37,015 bases of DNA from Thioalkalivibrio halophilus (GTDB lineage: Bacteria; Pseudomonadota; Gammaproteobacteria; Ectothiorhodospirales; Ectothiorhodospiraceae), in assembly GCF_001995255.1 (NCBI RefSeq), contig NZ_MUZR01000055.1:1-37015 (forward strand), read 5' to 3'. The position numbers and the translations under genes are program-made. The first letter of the stretch is position 1, and every line of letters begins with the position of its first letter. Positions 23,494-34,642 of the stretch are shown piece after piece. The notes under the pieces are model-generated. The model searched no databases. It was not told the origin of the DNA and saw nothing but the letters and a program-made list of their open reading frames with translations.

Positions 23494-24924
23494 TCAGGCG
23501 ACTTCGCCGGCCCGGACGATTTTCATTGCGTTGGTGCCGCCATGGGCACCCTGCAGGTCGCCCTTGGTGATTATGACCAGCTGGCCATCCTGCACGACCC
23601 CCTCGGCCTTGAGCAAGTTGACCGCTTCGCGGTTCAGGCTCTCATGGCTCTCCGGCAGCGAGTCGACATACACCGGGTAAACACCGCGGTACAGGCTCAT
23701 GCGCCGGCTGGTGTCCATGCGCCGGGTCAGCGCGTAGATCGGGATCCCGGAACTGATCCGCGACATCCACAGCGCGGTGGCGCCGGACTCCGTGAGGGCC
23801 GCGATTGCCTGCACGTCCAGGTGGTTGGCGGTATACATGGTGGCCATCGCGATCGCCTCGTCCACCCGACCGAAGGTCGAGTCCATTCGGTGGTCGGACT
23901 GCCGCGCGGCACGCTGGCGCTCGGCGGCTTCGCAGATCCGGTCCATGCTGGAGACCACCCGTCCGGGATAGCGTCCGGTGGCGGTCTCGCCCGACAGCAT
24001 CACCGCGTCGGTCCCGTCCAGCACCGCGTTGGCCACGTCGAAGACCTCCGCCCGCGTGGGGATCGGATTCTGGATCATGGTCTCCATCATCTGGGTCGCG
24101 GTGATGACCAGACGGTTGAGGGCGCGCGCCCGCGAGATCAGGGTCTTCTGCACCCCGGGCAATTCGGCATCGCCGATCTCCACGCCGAGATCCCCGCGCG
24201 CGATCATGATCACCTCGGTCGCCGAGATGATCTCGTCGATCACGTCCAGGGCCTCGGAACGCTCGATCTTGGCGCAGATCCCGGCCTCCCAGCCGGCCTC
24301 CTTCAACAGGCCGCGGGCAAGGTGGATGTCCTGCGCCGAGCGCGGAAAGGACACGGCCAGGTAGTCCACCTCCAGCTCGGCCGCCAGGCGGATGTCCTCG
24401 CGGTCCTTGTCGGTGATCGCCGGGGCGGACAGGCCTCCCCCCTGGCGATTGATGCCCTTGTTGTTGGACAGCTCGCCGCCGACCACGACCTCGGTTTCGA
24501 CCCGGCTGGCCGCGACCGCGGTCACCTTGAGCACGATGCGACCGTCATCCAGCAGCAGGATGTCATCCGGGCGCACGTCCTTCGGCAGGTCGGTGTAGGT
24601 CAGGCCGACCTGGGTGTCGTCACCGTCGTCGCGGCCCAGACCCGCGTCCAGCGCGAACGGTGCGCCTTCTTCCAGGTGCACCTTGCCAGTGGCGAAGCGC
24701 TCGATGCGGATCTTGGGCCCCTGAAGATCGCCCAGGACACCGACCACGCGATGGGCGCGCTCGGCGGCCGCGCGCAGTCGCTGCACGCGGGCACGGTGGT
24801 CATCCGGATCCCCGTGCGAGAAGTTGACGCGCACGACATCGACGCCGGCCTGGATGATGGCATCCATGGCTTCGTCGCTGTCGGTCGCGGGGCCAAGGGT
24901 GGCTACGATCTTGGTGCGTCTCAC
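23494..24924 (-). CDS. pyk: Pyruvate kinase
   Basis: Predicted 476-residue enzyme that makes pyruvate and ATP from phosphoenolpyruvate. I chose the GTG at 24924 (VRRTKIVATLGPAT), which has GGAGAG six bases upstream and matches the usual start of the family; a TTG 12 codons earlier is less likely. The catalytic region has ICAKIERSEALD, MIARGDLGVEIG and TATQMMETMI. The C-terminal regulatory domain is complete. It lies 42 bp downstream of pgk; a TGACGG-TCG-CCGTCA hairpin overlaps its stop codon. Confidence 0.96.
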   Translation of the reverse strand: MRRTKIVATLGPATDSDEAMDAIIQAGVDVVRVNFSHGDPDDHRARVQRLRAAAERAHRVVGVLGDLQGPKIRIERFATGKVHLEEGAPFALDAGLGRDDGDDTQVGLTYTDLPKDVRPDDILLLDDGRIVLKVTAVAASRVETEVVVGGELSNNKGINRQGGGLSAPAITDKDREDIRLAAELEVDYLAVSFPRSAQDIHLARGLLKEAGWEAGICAKIERSEALDVIDEIISATEVIMIARGDLGVEIGDAELPGVQKTLISRARALNRLVITATQMMETMIQNPIPTRAEVFDVANAVLDGTDAVMLSGETATGRYPGRVVSSMDRICEAAERQRAARQSDHRMDSTFGRVDEAIAMATMYTANHLDVQAIAALTESGATALWMSRISSGIPIYALTRRMDTSRRMSLYRGVYPVYVDSLPESHESLNREAVNLLKAEGVVQDGQLVIITKGDLQGAHGGTNAMKIVRAGEVA

Positions 24925-24966
24925 GCGGGGCTCTCCGATGTTGGATGACGTAGCATTCAAGGCCGT

Positions 24967-26145
24967 TCAGCCCTTCGCCCGCTCCTCGAGCATCGCCACG
25001 GCCGGCAGCGTCTTGCCTTCCAGGAACTCGAGGAAGGCACCGCCGCCGGTGGAGATGTAGCTGATGCGCTCGGAGAGATCGTATTTGTCGATTGCCGCCA
25101 GTGTGTCGCCGCCGCCGGCAATGGAGAACGCATCGCTTTCCGCGATCGCCTCGCCCAGGGCCCGGGTGCCCGCGGCGAACTGATCGAACTCGAACACGCC
25201 CACCGGGCCGTTCCACACGATGGTGCCGGCATTACGCAGGGCTTGTGCGTAGGTGGAGGCGGTGTCCGGACCCACATCGAAGATCATGTCGTCGGCGCCG
25301 ATCGCGTCCACCGCTTTGGTCTCCGCCGGCGTGCTGTCGGAAAACTCCTTGCCCACGGTGACGTCGGTCGGCACCGGGATCTCGCCGCCCTTGGCGCGCG
25401 CGGCTTCCATCAGCCGCTTCGATTCGTCGACCAGATCGGCCTCGTACAGCGAGTTGCCGACATCATGGCCCTGCGCCGCAATGAAGGTGTTGGCGATGCC
25501 GCCACCCACGATCAGCTGGTCCACGACCTTGGACAGCGACTCCAGCACGGTCAGCTTGGTCGAGACCTTGGACCCGCCGACGATTGCGACCAGCGGGCGC
25601 TTCGGGTTGTCCAGCGCCTTGCTCAGGGCTTCCAGTTCGCGGGCCAGCAGCGGACCGGCGCAGGCCTGCGGCGCGAACTTGCCGGCCCCGTGGGTGGAGG
25701 CCTGGGCGCGGTGAGCGGTACCGAAGGCGTCCATCACGTAGACGTCGCACAGCGCGGCGTACTTCTTCGCCAGCGCCTCGTCATCCTTCTTCTCGCCCTT
25801 GTTGAAACGGACGTTTTCCAGCATCACCACCTCGCCGGGCTGGATCTCCACCCCGTCGAGATAATCCCGCACCAGACGCACTTCGCGGCCGAGAAGCTGC
25901 CCCATGTGCTCGGCGACCGGGGCCAGGGAATCCTCCTCGGAGAATTCGCCCTCGGTGGGCCGGCCCAGGTGCGACATCAGCATCACGCCGGCGCCGCCTT
26001 CCAGGGCCTTCTGCACGGTCTCGAGACTCGCGCGGATACGCGCATCGGACGTGACCTTGCCGTCCTTGACGGGGACGTTCAGGTCCTGGCGCACGAGCAC
26101 GCGGCGACCCTGCAGATCGAGATCGGTCATCTTGGTGACGGACAT
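24967..26145 (-). CDS. pgk: Phosphoglycerate kinase
   Basis: Predicted 392-residue two-domain kinase that interconverts 1,3-bisphosphoglycerate and 3-phosphoglycerate. [16 protein letters not shown] at the N-terminus, [25 protein letters not shown] and [12 protein letters not shown] are family signatures covering substrate and nucleotide binding. The ATG at 26145 has GAGGT upstream; the frame is open far upstream but there it is antisense-free overlap with gap in another frame. It sits between gap and pyk. Confidence 0.97.
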   Translation of the reverse strand: MSVTKMTDLDLQGRRVLVRQDLNVPVKDGKVTSDARIRASLETVQKALEGGAGVMLMSHLGRPTEGEFSEEDSLAPVAEHMGQLLGREVRLVRDYLDGVEIQPGEVVMLENVRFNKGEKKDDEALAKKYAALCDVYVMDAFGTAHRAQASTHGAGKFAPQACAGPLLARELEALSKALDNPKRPLVAIVGGSKVSTKLTVLESLSKVVDQLIVGGGIANTFIAAQGHDVGNSLYEADLVDESKRLMEAARAKGGEIPVPTDVTVGKEFSDSTPAETKAVDAIGADDMIFDVGPDTASTYAQALRNAGTIVWNGPVGVFEFDQFAAGTRALGEAIAESDAFSIAGGGDTLAAIDKYDLSERISYISTGGGAFLEFLEGKTLPAVAMLEERAKG

Positions 26146-26178
26146 GGAATACCTCGCGGAAAAGGTTGGAACGAATAA

Positions 26179-26223
26179 AGTCTTCGGTGCAGCCCCCCTG
26201 GCGGGGAGGCTGCGCCCAAGACT
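26179..26223 (-). terminator. Terminator-like hairpin between gap and pgk
   Basis: On the minus strand AGTCTT-GGGC-GCAGCC pairs with GGCTGC-ACC-GAAGACT around a GC-rich core (one bulged base near the loop), about 45 nt in all, followed by TTATTCG. It could cause partial termination, giving more gap than pgk message, or serve as an RNA processing or stability element. Its location inside an otherwise continuous operon argues for differential expression. Confidence 0.5.
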
Positions 26224-26276
26224 CTGGCGGGATGCCGCCGGGAGCGGCACGCGCCCCGGCGGACTCCCCGCAGGTC

Positions 26277-27290
<1,014 letters not shown>

Positions 27291-27317
27291 TCAGCTCTTA
27301 TTGAAAATCGTCGGGGC

Positions 27318-29318
27318 TCAGCCGTTCAGCACGTCGCGGGCGATCTGCGCGACATTCTCCGGCTTGAAGCCGAAGTAATCGAACAGCGCACCGCCCGGGG
27401 CGGATTCGCCGAAGCAGTCCATGCCGAACACCGCGCCGTCCATGCCGGTGAACTTGTACCAGCCCGCGGTGGCGCCGGCCTCCACGGCCACGCGCTTGCG
27501 CACGGCGGACGGCAGCACGGATTCGCGGTAGGCCGGATCCTGCTGTTCGAACAGTTCCACGCAGGGCATGGACACGACGCGCGCCTTCTTGCCCTCGCCG
27601 GCCAGCGTCTCGGCCGCCTGCACGGCCAGCTCGACCTCGGAACCGGTCGCGATGAAGATCAGATCCGGGGTGCCGTCGCAGTCCTTCAGCACGTAGCCAC
27701 CGCGCGCGATGTTGGCGAGCTGTTCGCCGTCGCGCTCCATGTGCGGCAGGCCCTGGCGCGACAGGATGAACGCGGACGGGCCGTCGGTGCGCTCGATGCC
27801 GGCCTTCCAGGCGACAGCCGTCTCGACCGCGTCACAGGGGCGCCACACGTTCAGGTTGGGGATCAGGCGCAGGCTCGGGGTCTGCTCGATCGGCTGGTGG
27901 GTCGGGCCGTCCTCGCCAAGGCCGATGGAATCATGCGTCAGCACGTACATCACGCGCTGCTTCATCAGCGCGGACATGCGGATGCCGTTACGCGCATAGT
28001 CCGAGAAGATCAGGAAGGTCCCGCCGTACGGGATGAACCCGCCGTGCAGCGCGATCCCGTTCATGATCGCGGCCATGCCGAACTCGCGCACGCCGTAGTA
28101 CACGTAGTTGCCCGCGGCGTCTTCCTTGCTGACGCCCTTCGAGCCGCTGTACATGGTCAGGTTGGAGCCGGCCAGGTCGGCGGAGCCGCCCAGCAGTTCC
28201 GGCAGGGCCGGGGCGTAGCCACCGATGGTGGCCTGCGACGCCTTGCGCGAGGCGACCTTCTCGGCCTTCTCTACGGTCTGCTTGATGAAGGCATTGGCCT
28301 TCTCGCTCCAGTCGGCGGGCAGATCACCGGCCATGCGACGCTCGAACTCGGCCGCCAGCTCCGGATGCGCCTGCTTGTAGGCGGCGAAACGCTCGTTCCA
28401 TTCGGCTTCGGCCCTGGCCCCCTTGTCCTTCGCGTTCCAGCCGGCGTAGATGTCGTCCGGGATCTCGAACGGGCCGTGTTCCCAGCCCAGTTCCTTGCGG
28501 GTCAGCGCGACTTCGTCGTCGCCCAGCGCGGCGCCATGGCACTCTTCCTTGCCGGACTTGTTCGGGGAACCGAAGCCGATCACGGTGCGGCAGCAGACCA
28601 GGGTCGGCTTGCCGGTTTCCTTGCGGGCCTGCTCGATCGCGGCCTTGACCGCATCGGCGTCATGGCCGTCCACGTCGCGCACCACGTGCCAGCCATAGGC
28701 CTCGAAACGGGACGGGGTGTCGTCGGTGAACCAGCCTTCGACCTCGCCGTCGATGGAGATGCCGTTGTCATCCCAGAACGCGACCAGCTTGCCCAGGCCC
28801 AGGGTGCCGGCCAGCGCGCAGGCCTCGTGCGAGACGCCTTCCATCAGGCAGCCGTCACCGAGGAACACATAGGTGTTGTGGTCGACAATCTCGTGCCCGG
28901 GCTGGTTGAAATGCGCGGCCATCATCTTCTCGGCCAGCGCCATACCCACGGCATTGGAGACACCCTGGCCCAGCGGGCCGGTGGTGGTCTCGACCCCGGC
29001 GGTGTAGCCGTACTCCGGATGGCCGGGGGTCTGCGAATGCAGCTGACGGAACTGCTTGAGCTCGTCCATCGGCAGGTCGTAGCCGGTCAGATGCAGCAGC
29101 GAGTACACCAGCATCGAGCCGTGCCCGTTGGACATCACGAAACGGTCGCGGTCGGCCCAGTCCGGGTTCGCCGGGTTGTGCTGCATGTAGTCGTTCCACA
29201 GCACCTCGGCGATGTCCGCCATCCCCATCGGGGCCCCCGGGTGACCGGAATTGGCCTTCTGGACCGCGTCCATGGAAAGGGCGCGGATGGCATTGGCAAG
29301 CTCTCTACGGGTGGGCAT
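27318..29318 (-). CDS. tkt: Transketolase
   Basis: Predicted 666-residue thiamine-diphosphate enzyme that moves two-carbon units between sugar phosphates. H26 in [18 protein letters not shown], the ThDP motif [18 protein letters not shown] with [10 protein letters not shown], and the pyrimidine-domain segment [17 protein letters not shown] are conserved. I chose the ATG at 29318, with AGGAGA upstream, over one 40 codons earlier. It is the first gene of the tkt-gap-pgk-pyk-fba operon and divergent from metK. Confidence 0.97.
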   Translation of the reverse strand: MPTRRELANAIRALSMDAVQKANSGHPGAPMGMADIAEVLWNDYMQHNPANPDWADRDRFVMSNGHGSMLVYSLLHLTGYDLPMDELKQFRQLHSQTPGHPEYGYTAGVETTTGPLGQGVSNAVGMALAEKMMAAHFNQPGHEIVDHNTYVFLGDGCLMEGVSHEACALAGTLGLGKLVAFWDDNGISIDGEVEGWFTDDTPSRFEAYGWHVVRDVDGHDADAVKAAIEQARKETGKPTLVCCRTVIGFGSPNKSGKEECHGAALGDDEVALTRKELGWEHGPFEIPDDIYAGWNAKDKGARAEAEWNERFAAYKQAHPELAAEFERRMAGDLPADWSEKANAFIKQTVEKAEKVASRKASQATIGGYAPALPELLGGSADLAGSNLTMYSGSKGVSKEDAAGNYVYYGVREFGMAAIMNGIALHGGFIPYGGTFLIFSDYARNGIRMSALMKQRVMYVLTHDSIGLGEDGPTHQPIEQTPSLRLIPNLNVWRPCDAVETAVAWKAGIERTDGPSAFILSRQGLPHMERDGEQLANIARGGYVLKDCDGTPDLIFIATGSEVELAVQAAETLAGEGKKARVVSMPCVELFEQQDPAYRESVLPSAVRKRVAVEAGATAGWYKFTGMDGAVFGMDCFGESAPGGALFDYFGFKPENVAQIARDVLNG

Positions 29319-29648
29319 GCGGGTCTCCTGCTCAAGTGATGAAAGATTCTGGCCGGGGCGGGAACCGGTCTGACGGCTCCGGCGCTGCAGCATCAAGGCG
29401 CGCCGGGCGGACCGGACATGGGACGGACGAGGCCGCACAACCCCAGCAACGGCGGAGCATTTTGGCCACTTTCAAGCAGCGGGGCAAGTCGCGCCCTCGC
29501 GCGCTTCGGCGGCCGTCACACGGCATTGGGCGGGAGGCCTTCACGAAGGCTTCACCCGGGGGGGGGCTTAGAAATTCCCGGCGAGTCGCGTTACACTAGC
29601 GGTCGTTTTGCGCAAAACTAAATCGAAACGACAGAAAAGGAACGCTTA
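29319..29648. other. 330-bp divergent control region between tkt and metK
   Basis: No gene is supported here. It should contain the promoters of tkt (minus) and metK (plus). It holds a run of nine G residues at 29558-29566, a GCCTTC-AC-GAAGGC hairpin at 29537-29550, and a plausible metK promoter at 29568-29597. No clear tkt promoter or regulator site could be read by eye. Confidence 0.6.
29568..29597 (+). promoter_or_regulatory. Possible sigma-70 promoter of metK
   Basis: TTAGAA (29568-29573) and TACACT (29592-29597) are separated by 18 bp. Transcription would begin near 29604, leaving a leader of about 45 nt. The match to consensus is moderate. Confidence 0.4.
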
Positions 29649-30818
29649 ATGTCCAACTACATCTTCACCTCGGAATCGGTCTCTGCGGGTCACCCCGACA
29701 AGATGGCCGACCTGGTCTCCGACACCATCGTCGACGCCATCATCGAGCAGGATCCGCACGCCCGCATCGCGTGTGAAACCGCCACCAAGACCGGCATGGT
29801 GATGCTGCTGGGCGAGATCACCACCGGCGCGCAGATCGATTACGAGCGCCTGGTGCGCGAGACCGTCTGCGAGATCGGCTACGACGATTCCCACAAGGGC
29901 TTCGACGGCAACACCTGCGCCGTGCTGAACGTGCTGGGCGAGCAGTCCCAGGACATCGCCATGGGCGTGGACCGCGACGTCTCCGACCGCGCCACCCAGG
30001 GCGCCGGTGACCAGGGCCTGATGTTCGGCTACGCCGCGCGCGAAACCGATACCCTGATGCCCGCCCCGATCTTCTACGCCCACAAGATGGTGCGCATCCA
30101 GTCCGAGCTGATGAAGAGCGGCAAACTGCCGTGGCTGCGCCCGGACGCCAAGAGCCAGGTCTCCCTGCGCTATGAAGACGGCAAGCCGGCCGGCCTGGAC
30201 GCGGTCGTGCTGTCCACTCAGCACAGCCCGGAGATCTCCCAGAAGGACCTGCAGGAAGCCATCTATGAAGAGATCTTCAAGAAGGTCCTGCCGGCCGAGT
30301 GGCTCAGCCAGGTCTCCGATGACCAGATCCACATCAACCCGACCGGCAAGTTCGAAATCGGCGGCCCGGTGGGCGACGCCGGTCTGACCGGTCGCAAGAT
30401 CATCGTCGACACCTACGGCGGCATGGCCCGCCACGGTGGCGGTGCGTTCTCCGGCAAGGACCCGTCCAAGGTGGACCGCTCCGCTGCTTACGCCGGCCGC
30501 TACGTGGCCAAGAACGTCGTCGCCGCCGGCCTGGCCGACAAGTGCGAGATCCAGGTCTCCTACGCCATCGGCGTGGCCGACCCGACCTCGATCACCATCG
30601 ACACCTTCGGCACCGGCAAGATCGACGACCGTCGCATCGAGACGCTGGTCCGTGACATCTTCGACCTGCGTCCGTGGGGCCTGGTCCAGATGATGGATCT
30701 GCTGCGTCCGATCTACAAGGCGACCGCCGCCTACGGGCACTTCGGCCGCGAAGACGTCGACCTCCCCTGGGAGCGCACCGACAAGGCCGAGGAACTCAAG
30801 AAGGCCGCCGGACTCTAA
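29649..30818 (+). CDS. metK: S-adenosylmethionine synthetase
   Basis: Predicted 389-residue enzyme that forms SAM from methionine and ATP. The signatures [12 protein letters not shown] (about residues 13-24), [12 protein letters not shown], and [19 protein letters not shown] (the phosphate-binding loop) are all present, and length matches the family. AAGGA lies 8 bp before the ATG. It heads the SAM cycle genes metK-ahcY-metF and is divergent from tkt. Confidence 0.98.
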   Translation: MSNYIFTSESVSAGHPDKMADLVSDTIVDAIIEQDPHARIACETATKTGMVMLLGEITTGAQIDYERLVRETVCEIGYDDSHKGFDGNTCAVLNVLGEQSQDIAMGVDRDVSDRATQGAGDQGLMFGYAARETDTLMPAPIFYAHKMVRIQSELMKSGKLPWLRPDAKSQVSLRYEDGKPAGLDAVVLSTQHSPEISQKDLQEAIYEEIFKKVLPAEWLSQVSDDQIHINPTGKFEIGGPVGDAGLTGRKIIVDTYGGMARHGGGAFSGKDPSKVDRSAAYAGRYVAKNVVAAGLADKCEIQVSYAIGVADPTSITIDTFGTGKIDDRRIETLVRDIFDLRPWGLVQMMDLLRPIYKATAAYGHFGREDVDLPWERTDKAEELKKAAGL

Positions 30819-30845
30819 GAGAGTCCATATTACGTAAGCGAAACA

Positions 30846-30922
30846 CCCATCCGGCTGAGGAGCGCTGCAGCGGTTCCACCGTCAGGCTCAGCCGGATGTT
30901 CCCTGAAGTACACGGCGCTCAT
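30846..30922 (+). promoter_or_regulatory. SAH (S-adenosylhomocysteine) riboswitch
   Basis: The leader of ahcY contains the SAH riboswitch core. A perfect 12-bp P1 stem pairs 30848-30859 (CATCCGGCTGAG) with 30887-30898 (CTCAGCCGGATG). The conserved GAGGAGCGCTGC follows the 5' strand of P1, and GCGCTC at 30915-30920 can pair with GAGCGC at 30860-30865 to form the pseudoknot. The aptamer ends about 10 nt before the ahcY ribosome site (GGAGAAG), so SAH binding is expected to increase ahcY expression, as known for this class. Confidence 0.9.
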
Positions 30923-30946
30923 CCAGACCAACGGAGAAGTAACACC

Positions 30947-32359
30947 ATGAATGCTGTGATGGATGCCAAGAAAACCGGCGATTACGTCGTCAAGGACATC
31001 AACCAGGCCGAGTTCGGCCGCAAGGAAATCGCGATCGCCGAGACCGAAATGCCCGGTCTGATGCAGACTCGCGAAGAGTACGCGGCCTCCCAGCCGCTGA
31101 AGGGCGCCAAGATCGCCGGCTCCCTGCACATGACCATCCAGACCGCCGTGCTGATCCAGACCCTGGAAGCGCTGGGTGCCGAGGTCCGCTGGGCCTCCTG
31201 CAACATCTACTCCACGCAGGACCACGCTGCCGCGGCCATCGCCGACAACGGCACGCCGGTCTTCGCCGTGAAGGGTGAGACCCTGGAAGAGTACTGGGAC
31301 TACTGCCACCGCATCTTCGAATTCGACGGCGGTGCCAACATGATCCTGGACGACGGTGGCGACGCGACCCTGCTGCTGCACATCGGCGCCAAGGCCGAGA
31401 AAGACCCCTCCGTGCTGGAAAACCCCGAGCACGAAGAGGAAGTGGCCCTGTTCGCCAAGATCAAGGAACGCCTGGCCGAGCAGCCCACCTGGTACTCGGA
31501 CATGCTGTCCAGGATCCACGGCGTGACCGAAGAGACCACCACCGGCGTGCACCGTCTGTACCAGATGGCGAAGACCGGCGAGCTGGCCTTCCCCGCCATC
31601 AACGTCAACGACTCGGTCACCAAGTCCAAGTTCGACAACCTGTACGGCTGCCGCGAGTCCACCGTGGACTCCATCAAGCGCGCCACCGACGTGATGATCG
31701 CGGGCAAGATCTCCGTGGTCGCCGGCTACGGTGACGTCGGCAAGGGTGCCGCCCAGTCGCTGCGTGGTCTCGGCTCCACCGTGTGGGTCACCGAAATCGA
31801 CCCGATCTGCGCCCTGCAGGCCGCGATGGAAGGCTTCCGCGTCGTGACCATGGACGAAGCCGCCGACAAGGCCGACATCTTCATCACCGCCACGGGCAAC
31901 AAGGACGTGATCACCGAAGATCACATGACCCGGATGAAGGATCAGGCCATCGTCTGCAACATCGGCCACTTCGACTCCGAGATCGACGTCGCCTCGATGC
32001 GCAAGTACGAGTGGGACAACATCAAGCCGCAGGTTGACCACATCATCCTTCCGAACGGCAACCGCATCCTGATGCTGGCCGAAGGCCGTCTGGTGAACCT
32101 GGGCTGCGGCACGGGCCACCCGTCCTTCGTGATGTCCAACTCGTTCACCAACCAGACGCTGGCGCAGATCGAGCTCTGGAACAAGGGCTCGGAGTACGAC
32201 AAGCAGGTCTACATCCTGCCGAAGCATCTGGACGAGAAGGTCGCGAACCTGCACCTGAAGAAGCTGGGCGCGAACCTGACGCGCCTGACCGACGACCAGG
32301 CCAAGTACCTGGGCATGTCGGTGGATGGTCCGTTCAAGCCGGAACACTACCGCTACTGA
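30947..32359 (+). CDS. ahcY: S-adenosylhomocysteine hydrolase
   Basis: Predicted 470-residue NAD-dependent enzyme that splits SAH into adenosine and homocysteine, removing the inhibitory product of methyltransferases. [51 protein letters not shown], the NAD loop [15 protein letters not shown] and the C-terminal FKPEHYRY are family hallmarks. GGAGAAG lies 8 bp before the ATG at 30947, downstream of an SAH riboswitch, so the enzyme is controlled by its substrate. A terminator follows. Confidence 0.98.
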   Translation: MNAVMDAKKTGDYVVKDINQAEFGRKEIAIAETEMPGLMQTREEYAASQPLKGAKIAGSLHMTIQTAVLIQTLEALGAEVRWASCNIYSTQDHAAAAIADNGTPVFAVKGETLEEYWDYCHRIFEFDGGANMILDDGGDATLLLHIGAKAEKDPSVLENPEHEEEVALFAKIKERLAEQPTWYSDMLSRIHGVTEETTTGVHRLYQMAKTGELAFPAINVNDSVTKSKFDNLYGCRESTVDSIKRATDVMIAGKISVVAGYGDVGKGAAQSLRGLGSTVWVTEIDPICALQAAMEGFRVVTMDEAADKADIFITATGNKDVITEDHMTRMKDQAIVCNIGHFDSEIDVASMRKYEWDNIKPQVDHIILPNGNRILMLAEGRLVNLGCGTGHPSFVMSNSFTNQTLAQIELWNKGSEYDKQVYILPKHLDEKVANLHLKKLGANLTRLTDDQAKYLGMSVDGPFKPEHYRY

Positions 32360-32401
32360 TCGGCCAGCCTCACATTAGTCAACTGACTGTGTGACAGCCC
32401 G

Positions 32402-32437
32402 GGCGGGCCGCATACTCGTGCGGTCCGCCTTCTTTTT
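32402..32437 (+). terminator. Rho-independent terminator after ahcY
   Basis: GGCGGGCCGCA (32402-32412) and TGCGGTCCGCC (32419-32429) form an 11-pair stem with one G-T pair, and a six-base loop, followed by TTCTTTTT. It ends only 17 bp before the metF start, so metF is reached by read-through or an attenuation-type mechanism. Confidence 0.85.
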
Positions 32438-32453
32438 GTCTGGAGGACAAGCA

Positions 32454-33308
32454 ATGAGCAATCAGGAACGCGTCTTCAGCGTTGAATTCTTCCCGCCCAA
32501 GGACGAGGCCGGCGCCGAACGTCTGGCCAAGGCCCGCAAACGTCTGGGCGCCCTCAAGCCCGAGTTCTACTCGGTGACCTTCGGCGCCGGCGGTTCGACC
32601 CGCGACCGCACTCTCGAGACGGTCAAGGACATCATCAACAACGACGGCATCCCGGCGGCCCCGCACGTCTCCTGCATTTCGTCCACCAAGGACGAACTGC
32701 GCGACCTGCTGAACGCCTATCGGGACATTGGTGTGGACCGCATCGTGGCCCTGCGTGGCGACCTGCCGTCCGGTACCAGGCATTCCGGTGGCGATTTCCG
32801 CTACGCATCGGAGCTGGTGGAGTTCGTGCGTGCCGAATTCGGTAACCAGTTCAAGATCGAGGTGGCGGCCTATCCGGAGTTCCATCCGCAGGCCCCCAGC
32901 GCCGAGAAGGATCTGGACAACTTCAAGACCAAGGTGGATGCCGGCGCCGACACCGCCATCACCCAGTATTTCTACAACGTGGACGCCTATGTCGCGTTCA
33001 TGGAACGGGTGCAAGCGATGGGGATCACCATCCCGATCATTCCGGGAATCATGCCGATCACCAACTACACCCAGATCGTGCGCTTCTCCGAGATGTGCGG
33101 TGCCGAGATCCCGCGCTACATCCGCAAGCGGATGGAGGCGTATGGCGACGACAAGGACTCGATCCGCAAGTTCGGCATCGAGCAGGCCACCCGCCTGACC
33201 GACGATCTGCTGGAAAAGGGCGCCCCCGGCATCCACTTCTATTCGATGAACCAGGCCGGCCCGACCGAACAGATCTGGAAGGACCTGGACCTCGACAGCC
33301 GTCGCTGA
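32454..33308 (+). CDS. metF: 5,10-methylenetetrahydrofolate reductase
   Basis: Predicted 284-residue FAD-dependent TIM barrel that makes 5-methyltetrahydrofolate, the methyl donor for methionine synthase. FSVEFFPPKDEAGAERL at the N-terminus (catalytic Glu), SVTFGAGGSTRDRT, IVALRGDLP, AAYPEFHP and ADTAITQYFYN are conserved. GGAGGA precedes the ATG at 32454. With metK and ahcY it closes the SAM cycle; methionine synthase itself is not in the window. The preceding terminator suggests separate control. Confidence 0.97.
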   Translation: MSNQERVFSVEFFPPKDEAGAERLAKARKRLGALKPEFYSVTFGAGGSTRDRTLETVKDIINNDGIPAAPHVSCISSTKDELRDLLNAYRDIGVDRIVALRGDLPSGTRHSGGDFRYASELVEFVRAEFGNQFKIEVAAYPEFHPQAPSAEKDLDNFKTKVDAGADTAITQYFYNVDAYVAFMERVQAMGITIPIIPGIMPITNYTQIVRFSEMCGAEIPRYIRKRMEAYGDDKDSIRKFGIEQATRLTDDLLEKGAPGIHFYSMNQAGPTEQIWKDLDLDSRR

Positions 33309-33310
33309 CC

Positions 33311-34081
33311 ATGCGCTGCCCCCGTCTGCTGATCGAGAACGCCGATCTGGCGGCGGGGCTGCGTTTGCCGGCCCCGGAGGATCGACTGCATTACGCCACC
33401 CGGGTTCTCCGGCTGAAGGACGGCGCCGCGTGCCGTCTGTTTGACGGCCGCGGCAATGAATTCGACGCCCGCCTGGAGACCGCCGGTCGCCGGGCGGGCG
33501 TTTTTCATCTGGGGGAACGCGCCACCGAACCGACCACCCCGCGCTTCCCGATCACCCTTCTCCAGGGCATCGCGCGTGGCGATCACATGGATCTTGCGCT
33601 GCAGAAGGCCGTGGAACTGGGCGTTTCGCGTATCCGGCCGGTTCTGTGCGAGCGCAGCCGCTCGGCTGGTGGTCACAAGGGCCTGGACCGCCGCCAGAGT
33701 CACTGGCAGGGCGTCATTGCGGCGGCTGCGGAGCAGTGCGGACGGAACGAACTGCCGGTGCTGGAGTCCGTCGGCCAGCCGGACGCAGTGCTGCGACGGG
33801 ACGGTCCCGGTTCCACCGCCAGCCTCGCATTGCTCGCGGATGAAACCGGCGCGCCACTGTCGCGGATCGTGGAATCCCGCCAGTCCGTGGCGACGGAGAA
33901 CGCCAGCGTCTTCGTGGGCCCGGAAGGCGGCCTGACCGATGCCGAGCGCACCCTCGCTCGCGACCACGGGTTCCACCCTGTACGCACCGGCCCGCGAACG
34001 CTGCGCACCGAGACGGCCGCCATCGCGATTCTGACGCTGGTGCAATGGCGCTTCGGTGACCTGGAGCCACCCGGCGAGTAG
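33311..34081 (+). CDS. rsmE: 16S rRNA m3U1498 methyltransferase
   Basis: Predicted 256-residue SPOUT-class methyltransferase that uses SAM to methylate U1498 of 16S rRNA. The N-terminal PUA-like part contains HYATRVLRLKDGAACRLFDG; the trefoil-knot domain has LQGIARGDHMDLALQKAVELGV, FVGPEGGLTDAE and LRTETAAIAIL. The ATG is 2 bp after the metF stop, so it is in the metF unit. It converges with chpC with a 2-bp gap. Confidence 0.95.
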   Translation: MRCPRLLIENADLAAGLRLPAPEDRLHYATRVLRLKDGAACRLFDGRGNEFDARLETAGRRAGVFHLGERATEPTTPRFPITLLQGIARGDHMDLALQKAVELGVSRIRPVLCERSRSAGGHKGLDRRQSHWQGVIAAAAEQCGRNELPVLESVGQPDAVLRRDGPGSTASLALLADETGAPLSRIVESRQSVATENASVFVGPEGGLTDAERTLARDHGFHPVRTGPRTLRTETAAIAILTLVQWRFGDLEPPGE

Positions 34082-34083
34082 CC

Positions 34084-34617
34084 TCAGTCTGCCGGAGCCG
34101 GGCGTGTTTCCGAAGTCCCGGACGAGCGGGCGGTCATGCCCGTACCGGGAAGCTCCCGGAGCCGGGCCTCGACGGTATCCAGGCGCAGCAGGTGCGTGGT
34201 CACGCCCGATGCCTTGACCCGCCACGACCAGGGTGTGGTCTCCACCCCTTCCAGAGCGAAGATGTTCTGCGGCGTGACACGCACCGGGTGCGGTGTCCCC
34301 CTGACCTCCAGCGCGTAGTACGGGAGCGACTCCGGCTCGTCCGCGCCCTGCAGGACGAGAAGACGGGTGAACCGGCGATGATCCTCGCCGGTGTCGCGCG
34401 CCGGATCCAGCAGATGATTCACGTTGATCACCGGAATCTGCAGTTCGTTCCAGATCAGGGGGGCCGCAAGCCATGGCCGTTCGGCCGAAAGCTCGTCTTC
34501 CTCCAGGCTCGAACCCGGCCGGGTGGTGACCTCCAGCAGGGCGCTGCGCGGCAGCAGGATGGAGCCCGCCTCCAGCTGCACGATCACTGCTTCAACGCGA
34601 CCTTCGCTCTCGCTCAT
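34084..34617 (-). CDS. chpC: CheW-domain adaptor, ChpC-like
   Basis: Predicted 177-residue cytosolic coupling protein with a single CheW-type beta-barrel domain: VIVQLEAGSILLPRSALLEV (about residues 11-30), IPVINVNHLL in the middle and LPYYALEVRGTPHPVRV. Position directly after chpA (25 bp, GGAGGAG ribosome site) and sequence character match ChpC of the Pseudomonas Pil-Chp system, where it may link an additional receptor to ChpA and twitching motility. Name given from context and moderate similarity. Confidence 0.75.
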   Translation of the reverse strand: MSESEGRVEAVIVQLEAGSILLPRSALLEVTTRPGSSLEEDELSAERPWLAAPLIWNELQIPVINVNHLLDPARDTGEDHRRFTRLLVLQGADEPESLPYYALEVRGTPHPVRVTPQNIFALEGVETTPWSWRVKASGVTTHLLRLDTVEARLRELPGTGMTARSSGTSETRPAPAD

Positions 34618-34642
34618 CGTTCTCCTCCGCGCCCGGCAGGCC

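Noticed and set aside
23482-23496. TGACGG-TCG-CCGTCA hairpin at the pyk stop codon
   Set aside because: Short stem without a U-rich tail; not called as a terminator.
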